Shown in pieces: positions 1 to 7,198 of a DNA stretch of 64,000 bases (position 1 is its first letter; every line of letters starts with the position of its first letter). The position numbers and the translations under genes are program-made. A model generated the notes under the pieces. The model was not told the origin of the DNA. It was given only the letters and a program-made list of their open reading frames with translations, and made no database searches. This stretch comes from Acidovorax sp. (GTDB lineage: Bacteria; Pseudomonadota; Gammaproteobacteria; Burkholderiales; Burkholderiaceae_C). The stretch is taken from positions 1 through 64,000 of the forward strand of contig JAUXZO010000005.1 of the NCBI GenBank assembly GCA_030692685.1, in the 5' to 3' direction.

Positions 1-239
1 AAGGTGTCGTAGGGCAGGGTTTCCCAGTCGGGAAACAGCGCGCAGCGCAGGGCGGGTGCAAAAAAAGCCATCTCGTCGATGAGGCGCTGCGCATCGGTGG
101 CGTCGGCCGTGACGATGGCGGTGGTGCGGCCACCGGCCTTGTCGCGCTCGGCCAGGCGGGCCAGCAGCAGCGAATCTGCGCTGCCCAGGGGGCGGGGCAG
201 GGTGAAACGTTTTCCGGGGGAGAGTTTGGGCAGTTCCAT
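1..239 (-). CDS. mfd: Transcription-repair coupling factor Mfd, N-terminal fragment (runs off the left edge)
   Basis: Only the first 79 codons are present. The protein begins MELPKLSPGKRFTLPRP and contains AIVTADATDAQRLIDEM and ALFPDWETLPYDT. These match the start of the UvrB-homology domain of Mfd, the ATP-dependent translocase that removes RNA polymerase stalled at DNA lesions and recruits UvrA. The ATG at 239 was chosen because it opens directly into the conserved region. The gene diverges from ispD, leaving about 95 bp between the starts for both promoters. The helicase and translocase domains lie outside the window, so their integrity cannot be judged. Confidence 0.88.
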   Translation of the reverse strand, partial: MELPKLSPGKRFTLPRPLGSADSLLLARLAERDKAGGRTTAIVTADATDAQRLIDEMAFFAPALRCALFPDWETLPYDT

Positions 240-333
240 GCGGACGGTGTCGTCTGGGCCCGCCGCATCCCCTGGGGCGCAAAACGGCACGGGCTGGATG
301 GGGGGCAACGGGAGATTTTAGAATGAGCGACCC

Positions 334-1302
334 ATGACTGCTCCTTTGCTGCAACCTCCGCTCGCCCCCTTGTCCGCCCACGGGCGATTTTGGGCACTGG
401 TGCCTTGCGCCGGCATCGGCTTGCGCGCCATTGCGGCGGGTGCTGCGGCGCAACCCGTGGCAGGGGGCACCTTGTCCACTGCTGCCGGTGGTGGCTCATC
501 CAGCATTTCGACGCTGGCCGCATTTTCAGGCGCAGAAGTGGCGCCTTCTTCTATCCCCACTGGCCCTTTATCTTCACCCTTATCCTTATCCTTGCCGTTA
601 CCCAAGCAGTACCACCCGGTAGCCGGGCATCCGATGGTGTTGCACACCCTGGGGGCATTCGCAGGCGTGGGGCGGTTGCTGGGCACGCTGGTGGCGGTGG
701 CGCCGGGTGATCATTTTCTGGATGCCCATGCACATGCGACGTTTTTCGTGGTCGAGTGCGGCGGCCCCACCCGTGCTGACACCGTGCTGGGGGGGCTGCG
801 AGCGCTGCTGGCGCGTGGGGCGCTGCCAGACGACTGGGTGCTGGTGCATGACGCCGCCCGTTGTCTCATCACATCAGAGCAGATCGACTTCCTCATCGAC
901 CAGTGTGCAGGCGACAGCGTGGGTGGCCTGCTGGCCCACAAGCTGGCGGATACGCTCAAAACGTCCATTGATGGCCCGGGCGGCGTGCGGGTGGGCTCTA
1001 CGGTAGACCGCAGCAACAAGTGGCTGGCACAGACACCACAAATGTTCCGCATCGGCCCGTTGATGGATGCCATCGAGAAGGTGGGCGCCAACGTGACCGA
1101 CGAGGCCAGCGCCATGGAGGCGATGGGCCTGCACCCACGGCTGGTGCCGGGCGGGGCGCAGAACTTCAAGGTGACGTATCCCGACGACTTTGCGCTGGCG
1201 GCGGCTGTGCTGGCGCAGCGCGGTTATGGAACCACACTGGCCCGCTTTGGCGGCGAACGGGGCCAGGTGCCCGTGACCCCAGGCAAAAAGAATCTGTTCT
1301 GA
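334..1302 (+). CDS. ispD: 2-C-methyl-D-erythritol 4-phosphate cytidylyltransferase IspD with an unusual insertion
   Basis: IspD joins CTP to MEP to give CDP-ME in the non-mevalonate isoprenoid pathway. Family motifs are clear: [10 protein letters not shown] (CTP-binding loop, about residues 20-29), PKQY (90-93), a VHDAARC motif near residue 173, and [11 protein letters not shown] and [10 protein letters not shown] further on. At 322 residues it is much longer than the usual 230-240. The excess is a roughly 50-residue Ala/Gly/Ser/Pro/Leu-rich stretch (about residues 33-88) between the glycine-rich loop and PKQY, which are normally only a few residues apart. The reading frame stays open and the rest of the enzyme looks normal, so it is probably functional. 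ispF follows 83 bp downstream on the same strand. Confidence 0.92.
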   Translation: MTAPLLQPPLAPLSAHGRFWALVPCAGIGLRAIAAGAAAQPVAGGTLSTAAGGGSSSISTLAAFSGAEVAPSSIPTGPLSSPLSLSLPLPKQYHPVAGHPMVLHTLGAFAGVGRLLGTLVAVAPGDHFLDAHAHATFFVVECGGPTRADTVLGGLRALLARGALPDDWVLVHDAARCLITSEQIDFLIDQCAGDSVGGLLAHKLADTLKTSIDGPGGVRVGSTVDRSNKWLAQTPQMFRIGPLMDAIEKVGANVTDEASAMEAMGLHPRLVPGGAQNFKVTYPDDFALAAAVLAQRGYGTTLARFGGERGQVPVTPGKKNLF

Positions 1303-1385
1303 GCGGTGGCTCGGGCTGCTTTGTGCCACCGCACAAAGGCACAACCGACCAGCGCCACCCACACACATCAAACCAAGGCCATGCC

Positions 1386-1865
1386 ATGAATTTCAGGATC
1401 GGGGAAGGTTGGGACGTGCATGCGCTCGTGCCGGGCCGCAGGTTAGTGATCGGGGGGGTGGATGTGCCCCACACCATGGGCCTGCTCGGTCATTCGGATG
1501 CGGATGTGCTGCTGCACGCCATCACGGATGCGTTGCTGGGCGCGGCAGCGTTGGGCGATATTGGCAGCCACTTTCCAGACACCGACGCCACCTTTCGCGG
1601 TGCGGATTCAGGCGTTTTGCTGGCCGAGGCGGTGCGCAGAGTGCGTGCTGCAGGGTACGAGATTGGCAACATCGACAGCACCGTGATCGCCCAGGCGCCG
1701 CGCCTGGCTTCACACATCCCCGCCATGCGCGCGGCGATTGCGCGTGCCGTGGGCATTCAAGAGGGCCAAGTCAACGTTAAAGCCAAAACGGCAGAGCGCC
1801 TGGGCCCTGTGGGGCAGGGACTGGCGATGGAGGCGCGGGCCGCTGCCCTGATTTATCTGCAATAG
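1386..1865 (+). CDS. ispF: 2-C-methyl-D-erythritol 2,4-cyclodiphosphate synthase IspF
   Basis: IspF cyclises CDP-ME 2-phosphate to MEcPP with release of CMP, two steps after IspD. The 159-residue product matches the usual length. The metal-binding GEGWDVHAL near the N-terminus, [13 protein letters not shown], the IGSHFPDTD loop and [16 protein letters not shown] near the C-terminus are all present. The ATG at 1386 was chosen because family members begin with a short MxFRIGxGxDVHxL segment; a longer open frame upstream overlaps ispD in another frame and is not real. ispD and ispF probably form one transcription unit. Confidence 0.95.
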   Translation: MNFRIGEGWDVHALVPGRRLVIGGVDVPHTMGLLGHSDADVLLHAITDALLGAAALGDIGSHFPDTDATFRGADSGVLLAEAVRRVRAAGYEIGNIDSTVIAQAPRLASHIPAMRAAIARAVGIQEGQVNVKAKTAERLGPVGQGLAMEARAAALIYLQ

Positions 1866-1905
1866 CCCGGCTGGGCCGCTCACACGGCGGCCCGCACGGG
1901 TGGCG

Positions 1906-3435
1906 TCAAGCCATCCGGTCTTCTGCCCGGCGACGCGGCAGCTGGCGTTTGATGGACGGACGCTGCAGGCGCTGTTTGGGGTCTGCGCCTTCGGGCAGAT
2001 CCGTGGCGCGCTGCAATTGCAGGTGGGCCACCAAGCCGCCGGTGCTGGAGTTGGCCAGCGCAAAAATGCCGCCCATGCGTTGCACGGTCTTGTCCACGAT
2101 GGACAGCCCGAGGCCCGCGCCCGCGGCCGCAGTGCGTGCAGTGTCGCCCCGAAAGAAGGGCTTGGTCAGGTTGGACAACTGCTCGGGCGGTACACCCGGG
2201 CCGTGGTCGCGCAGCTTGACCAACACCCAGTTTTCGCGGCCCTTGGCCACGATATCGACATTGGTGATGCCGGTGTCGTCCGCCTTGCCATAGCGCCGCG
2301 CGTTTTCCAGCAGGTTGGATATCACGCGCGCCAGTTCCACTTCGTCGGCCAGCACATTCAAGTCTTCGGGCACCGTCATCGTGATCTGCAGCTCGCGGTG
2401 GTCTTGCACGGCATACACGCAGGACGACACCACAGCGAGCAGGTTGACCGGTGTCAGCGTGACATGGTCTGGCCGTGCGTAGTCCAGAAATTTGTCGATG
2501 GTGGCATCGAGTTGCACGATGTCGGCCACCATGTGCTCGCGTGCCACTTCGTCGGTCACGCTCATTTCGGTTTCCAGCCGCAGCCGTGCCAGAGGGGTGC
2601 GCAGGTCGTGCGAGATGCCCGCCAACATCACCGCCCGGTCTTGTTCCAGTTTGGCCAGTTTTTGTGCCATGCGGTTAAAGCCGATGTTCACCTCGCGGAT
2701 TTCGCTGGTGACCACTTCTTCGTCCAGGTGGCTGGCAGCAAAGTCACCGTCTTTTACGCGGTTGGCAGCGTATGACAATTGCTTGAGCGGCCGGTTGATC
2801 AGCCGCGCAATGGCCGCCGCGCCCGCCAGCGACAGTGCTGCCGCGGTGATCAGCCAGATCAGCCAGGTGCGGCCCCCTGCGGGGCTGAAGCGCGAGCGGT
2901 CCATCAGCAGCCAGTTGGGGTCCCCGTTGATGTTGAAGCCGACCCACAGGCCGTTTTCCCCATTCACGCTCTGCGCCACGATGGTGTCAGGCCCCAGGCG
3001 CTGGGTCAACTCGTCGGTCAGGCGGTTGCCCAGCGCGGTGTTGTCCAGCAGCGCAAACTTGTCTTGGGGTTCCCGCGGAAGGATGCGCACACCCTCCTGG
3101 TCAGCCATGGTCTTGATGAGCGACACCCGCGCAATGGCATCAGAGTGGACCAGCGCCGCGCGGCTCAGGTTGACCAGCGAGGCGATTTGCTGCGCTGTGT
3201 GCAAGGTGCGCGGTTCGAATTCGAGCGCGCGCAGCGTTTGCAGCCACGCCAAAATGCTGCCGACCAGCAGCAGCGCCAACAGAAAAAACGTGCGCCAGAA
3301 AAGATTCAAGCCCACGCGCGCGCGCTGCTCCCTGGCCTTGCGGAGGGATTCAAGCGGCGCGGGGCTGGTGGCGTCTGCGGGGGCGGTCACGGACTGCCGA
3401 AAAGACGATCTCGGCTTGCCGTCGGTCTTGCGCAT
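1906..3435 (-). CDS. envZ: EnvZ-type sensor histidine kinase
   Basis: Inner-membrane sensor kinase of 509 residues. It has a transmembrane helix near residues 42-62 and a second at about 185-210, enclosing a periplasmic sensor region, followed by a HAMP linker. The H-box ISHDLRTPLARLR carries the phosphorylated His at about residue 276. The N-box ISNLLENARRYG, the G1 box RDHGPGVP and the G2 box GAGLGLSIV form the ATP-binding domain. The start at 3435 was chosen because it lies just after the stop of the response regulator gene (3443); longer forms would overlap that gene. The extended cytoplasmic N-terminus (about 40 residues) and the basic C-terminal tail are not typical of E. coli EnvZ. Co-transcribed with ompR. 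Confidence 0.9.
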   Translation of the reverse strand: MRKTDGKPRSSFRQSVTAPADATSPAPLESLRKAREQRARVGLNLFWRTFFLLALLLVGSILAWLQTLRALEFEPRTLHTAQQIASLVNLSRAALVHSDAIARVSLIKTMADQEGVRILPREPQDKFALLDNTALGNRLTDELTQRLGPDTIVAQSVNGENGLWVGFNINGDPNWLLMDRSRFSPAGGRTWLIWLITAAALSLAGAAAIARLINRPLKQLSYAANRVKDGDFAASHLDEEVVTSEIREVNIGFNRMAQKLAKLEQDRAVMLAGISHDLRTPLARLRLETEMSVTDEVAREHMVADIVQLDATIDKFLDYARPDHVTLTPVNLLAVVSSCVYAVQDHRELQITMTVPEDLNVLADEVELARVISNLLENARRYGKADDTGITNVDIVAKGRENWVLVKLRDHGPGVPPEQLSNLTKPFFRGDTARTAAAGAGLGLSIVDKTVQRMGGIFALANSSTGGLVAHLQLQRATDLPEGADPKQRLQRPSIKRQLPRRRAEDRMA

Positions 3436-3442
3436 GAAGGGC

Positions 3443-4174
3443 TCAGCTCGTTCCGTCCGGAACAAATACATAGCCCACACCCCACACCGTCTGGATGTAG
3501 CGCGGTGCGGCGGCGTCCACTTCGACCAGTTTGCGAAGGCGTGACACCTGCACATCCAGGCTGCGGTCAAAAGGCTCGAACTCGCGGCCACGGGCCAACA
3601 AGGCCAGTTTTTCACGCGACAGGGGCTGGCGCGGGTGGCGCACCAGAGCCTTGAGCATGGCGAACTCGCCGGTGGTCAAGGGCAGCTCTTCGCCATTGCG
3701 CTGCAGGGCACGGGTGCCCAGGTCGAAGGTGAACGGGCCAAAAGTGACGACTTCGTTGTCGCCTGACGGTGCGCCTGGCGCCTCTTGGGCCGGGCGCCGG
3801 CGCAACACGGCGTGGATGCGGGCCAGCAGCTCGCGGGGGTTGAAAGGCTTGCCCAGGTAATCGTCGGCACCCACTTCCAGGCCCACGATGCGGTCCACGT
3901 CTTCGCCTTTGGCGGTGAGCATGATGATGGGGGTGCGGTCATTGGCTGCGCGCAGACGGCGGCAGATCGAGAGGCCGTCCTCGCCGGGCATCATCAGGTC
4001 GAGCACGATGATGTCCACCGTCTCACGCAGCAGCAGGCGGTTGAGCGCCTTGCCGTCTTCCGCGACCATGACTTCAAAGCCTTCCTGGGTGAGGTAGCGG
4101 CGGAGCAGATCGCGAATTCGCGCATCGTCGTCCACCACCAGAACTTTGTCGGTGCGATTGGTTGTTGTGGCCAT
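3443..4174 (-). CDS. ompR: OmpR-type response regulator
   Basis: A 243-residue receiver plus winged-helix DNA-binding protein. The acidic pair is at D15/D16, the phospho-acceptor at D59 in IIVLDLMMPGEDG, the conserved Thr in IIMLTAKGE, and the Lys at K109 in LGKPFNPREL. The segment LMMPGEDGLSICRRLR is almost identical to OmpR of enterobacteria, so this is OmpR itself rather than a generic family member. The C-terminal domain ends in the usual RYIQTVWGVGYVF. It lies 7 bp upstream of the kinase gene and forms a two-gene operon with it. The upstream region holds several TGTTAC/GTAACA half-sites resembling OmpR targets, suggesting autoregulation. Confidence 0.93.
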   Translation of the reverse strand: MATTTNRTDKVLVVDDDARIRDLLRRYLTQEGFEVMVAEDGKALNRLLLRETVDIIVLDLMMPGEDGLSICRRLRAANDRTPIIMLTAKGEDVDRIVGLEVGADDYLGKPFNPRELLARIHAVLRRRPAQEAPGAPSGDNEVVTFGPFTFDLGTRALQRNGEELPLTTGEFAMLKALVRHPRQPLSREKLALLARGREFEPFDRSLDVQVSRLRKLVEVDAAAPRYIQTVWGVGYVFVPDGTS

Positions 4175-4192
4175 GTTGATCTCAAGTCCAAT

Positions 4193-4297
4193 TTGTAACA
4201 GAGCCGATTCTGACCAGTTGAAACGCCGAAGTTCGGTTTTTGGGGTCTGGTTTGACCAACTGTTACAAGTTTTGCGCAGCTTCGCGCTGCGTGTAAC
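4193..4297. promoter_or_regulatory. Cluster of GTTAC/GTAAC half-sites between ompR and the SIMPL gene
   Basis: The divergent region holds TTGTAACA at 4193-4200, its inverse TGTTACAA at 4261-4268, and TGTAAC at 4292-4297. The last two form an inverted repeat around a CGCAGC-ttcgc-GCTGCG hairpin (4275-4291). GTTACA is the core of known OmpR half-sites, and the ompR gene starts 19 bp away. Binding is an inference from sequence only. Confidence 0.4.
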
Positions 4298-4391
4298 GCG
4301 GCTTTATCGCCGGGGTCACGGGATGCCGTTAAGGTGGTGCCCCTTGCTGCCCTTACCCGGGTGGTGCACCGATACCAAAGACTGATCCCCT

Positions 4392-5105
4392 ATGAAAATT
4401 ACTACTAAATTAATAGCTGCTAGCGCTTTACTGGCATGCGCTGGAGCCGCTTTTTCTCAAAATTCGGCCGTGGCCGAGCCGCGCAATGTGGTGCAGTTGT
4501 CTGCGACCGGTACCGTGGAAGTGCAGCAGGATCTGCTGGTGCTGAACCTGTCCACCAACAAGGAAGCCGCCGACGCCGCCACCGTTCAGACCCAGCTCAA
4601 GCAAGCGCTGGATGCAGCCCTGACCGAGGCCAAGCGCAGCGCGCTGCCCGGTCAACTCGACGTGCGCACTGGCCCGTTTGGCCTGTACCCGCGCTACGGC
4701 AAGGACGGCAAGATCAACGGCTGGCAGGGCCGCGCCGAGCTGGTGCTGGAGGGCCGCGACTTTGCGCGCATCACCGCCACGGCCGGCAAGATCCAGACCC
4801 TGGCGATCAGCAACGTGGCGTTTGGCCTGTCGCGTGAAGCCCGTGCCAAGGTCGAGACCGAGGCGCAGACCGAAGCCATCGAACAGTTCAAGTCCCGCGC
4901 TGCTGAACTGGCCAAGGGTTTTGGCTTTAGCAACTACAGCCTGCGCGAAGTGGCGGTGAACAGCAATGAAATGGTGCCCGGCCCGCGCCCCCGCATGATG
5001 GCTGCCGAGGCCAAGATGGGCTCGTTCTCTGATTCAGCCGTGCCGGTGGAGGCAGGCAAGGCGCAGGTCATCGTGAACGTGTCGGGATCGGTGCAGATGC
5101 GCTGA
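4392..5105 (+). CDS. SIMPL-domain (DUF541) exported protein, YggE-like
   Basis: A 237-residue exported protein. It has a signal peptide (MKITTKLIAASALLACAGAAFS, cleavage likely after AFS or AQ-like positions), followed by the SIMPL fold: VVQLSATGTVEVQQDLLVLNL at the start, a central GWQGRAELVLEGRDF segment, and a C-terminal KAQVIVNVSGSVQMR strand. YggE-type proteins are periplasmic and have been linked to oxidative-stress protection; the biochemical activity is unknown. The stretch encoding the signal peptide (about 4401-4460) closely resembles the dispersed repeat found elsewhere in this window. It is transcribed divergently from ompR-envZ, so OmpR control is plausible. Confidence 0.85.
   Translation: MKITTKLIAASALLACAGAAFSQNSAVAEPRNVVQLSATGTVEVQQDLLVLNLSTNKEAADAATVQTQLKQALDAALTEAKRSALPGQLDVRTGPFGLYPRYGKDGKINGWQGRAELVLEGRDFARITATAGKIQTLAISNVAFGLSREARAKVETEAQTEAIEQFKSRAAELAKGFGFSNYSLREVAVNSNEMVPGPRPRMMAAEAKMGSFSDSAVPVEAGKAQVIVNVSGSVQMR
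4401..4460 (+). repeat. Degenerate copy of the dispersed ~50-bp repeat, inside a signal-peptide coding region
   Basis: AAATTAATAGCTGCTAGCG followed by CTTTACTGGCATGCGCTGGAGCC aligns, in order, with the AATTAATAGCTACTAGCGCTTATCC / AAGCGCCAGAGGCC core of the intergenic copies (the complementary orientation of those at 23.3 and 32.5 kb). Translated in the frame used here it gives KLIAASALLACAGA. Confidence 0.6.
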
Positions 5106-5114
5106 TTTATTAAT

Positions 5115-5185
5115 GAAAATGGCACCTGGCGCTTGCTGGTAAAGCGCTAAGTGCTATCATTTTTATTTAATCTGCAGCGCTTGAT
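5115..5185. repeat. Dispersed ~50-bp repeat copy, plus a partial second copy
   Basis: Directly downstream of the SIMPL gene. It contains AAAATGGCACCTGGCGCTTG then CTGGTAAAGCGCTAAGTGCTATCA, matching the consensus AAAATGGCCTCTGGCGCTTGA / AAGCGCTAGTAGCTATTA. A fragment CAGCGCTTGATA follows at about 5175-5186. Confidence 0.65.
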
Positions 5186-5200
5186 ACTGGCGCGGTTCTA

Positions 5201-5240
5201 GCAAGCGGACGCCAGCTGACGCCAGCTGACGCCAGCGGAC
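5201..5240. repeat. Four tandem 10-bp units
   Basis: Units GCAAGCGGAC, GCCAGCTGAC, GCCAGCTGAC and GCCAGCGGAC lie head to tail in the spacer between the SIMPL gene and the 3' end of bdhA. This is a short tandem repeat, probably slippage-derived; no function is evident. Confidence 0.8.
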
Positions 5241-5330
5241 GCCGCGCAAGAGCCGCCGCGTTGGCCTTGTCCCTGTACCCGGCGATGCTGAGAGCAGGGG
5301 GACGCGGCGTTCCCGCTCAGGGCGTTGTTC

Positions 5331-6113
<783 letters not shown>

Positions 6114-6229
6114 GAGAGTCTCTCCGAATGAATTACGATGCAACGCAAGGAAAAGTCGGCACGCATGCGTTGGCGATGCGGGCCGACTTTCACAAGCATT
6201 ATCAAGCGCCGCTCCAGGATTTCGCACCC

Positions 6230-7198
6230 ATGAATGAACCTACGCTGAACTACGTACTGTGTCCTGGTTCCGCGGCCTCGTCATCGCCTGCTGGCGGTGC
6301 CCCGGCTTCAACCCCACAGCACCGCATGGCGTACTGGGAATGGAATGCCACCGGAAACCCGTTGCATCCACACGTTGTGGTCTGTGTCCATGGCCTGTCG
6401 CGCCAGGGGCGCGATTTCGATACCCTGGCGCGTGGATTGAGCCAGCATGCGCGCGTGGTGTGCCCTGATGTGGTCGGGCGCGGCCAAAGCGACTGGCTGG
6501 CAGACGCCATGGGTTATCAAATCCCTCAATACGCGGCCGATATGCTGGCCTTGTTGGCGCAATTGCACCAGCAAGCCCCCATCACTACCCTGGATTGGGT
6601 GGGCACCAGCATGGGTGGGCTGATCGGCATGGGCGTCACGGGGCAGCCCGGGTTGCCTTTGCCTGTGCCGGTGCGTCGCTTGGTGCTGAATGATGTGGGG
6701 CCGGTGATTCAGTGGCTGGCGCTGCAGCGCATCGGCCAATACCTGGGACAGCTGGCGCGTTTCGAGTCGGTTCAGCAGGCGGCTGACGCCATGTGGGCCA
6801 TCTCCACGAGCTTTGGGCCACACACACCCGCGCAGTGGCTGGAGCTGTCGCGCGCCATGGTGCGCCCGCTGCCCGATAAGGATGGCGGCGGCATGACCCT
6901 GCACTACGACCCGGCCATTGCCGTGCCATTCAAGGCCATGACGCAAGAGTCTGCGGTAGCCGGAGAAGCGGCGCTGTGGCAGCTGTATGACCACATCACC
7001 GCTCAAACGCTGTTGCTGCGGGGTGCGCAGTCGGACCTGCTGTCGCCAGAGACCGCACAGGCCATGGTGCAGCGCGGGCCTCGCGCGCGGGTGGTCGAAT
7101 TTGAAGGTGTGGGGCACGCTCCTACGCTGGTGGCGGCCGACCAGGTGGCCGCCGTCACGGACTTTCTGCTGGCCGGGGAAGGCAGTGCGGCCGGATGA
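6230..7198 (+). CDS. Alpha/beta-fold hydrolase
   Basis: A 322-residue soluble hydrolase. The oxyanion-hole region VVVCVHGLSRQGRDFD is followed by PDVVGRGQSDWL, the nucleophile elbow GTSMGG (Ser), an Asp in the LLLRGAQSDLLSP strand and the catalytic His in GVGHAPTL. The substrate cannot be read from sequence; esterases and haloperoxidase-like enzymes share this pattern. The ATG at 6230 is preferred; an alternative start at 6128 would add 34 residues in the spacer shared with bdhA. Its stop overlaps the relA start by 4 bp (ATGA), so the two genes are translationally coupled. Confidence 0.85.
   Translation: MNEPTLNYVLCPGSAASSSPAGGAPASTPQHRMAYWEWNATGNPLHPHVVVCVHGLSRQGRDFDTLARGLSQHARVVCPDVVGRGQSDWLADAMGYQIPQYAADMLALLAQLHQQAPITTLDWVGTSMGGLIGMGVTGQPGLPLPVPVRRLVLNDVGPVIQWLALQRIGQYLGQLARFESVQQAADAMWAISTSFGPHTPAQWLELSRAMVRPLPDKDGGGMTLHYDPAIAVPFKAMTQESAVAGEAALWQLYDHITAQTLLLRGAQSDLLSPETAQAMVQRGPRARVVEFEGVGHAPTLVAADQVAAVTDFLLAGEGSAAG

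Noticed and set aside
1020-1385. Longer N-terminus for IspF starting at 1020
   Set aside because: The extra 122 codons overlap ispD in another frame and do not resemble the IspF family.
3436-3615. Longer N-terminus for the EnvZ kinase
   Set aside because: The extension would overlap the end of ompR, is Trp/Arg/Ser-rich antiphase sequence, and the MRKTDG start lies 7 bp after the ompR stop.
5201-5240. CRISPR array
   Set aside because: Units are 10 bp with no spacers between them, and no cas genes are present.
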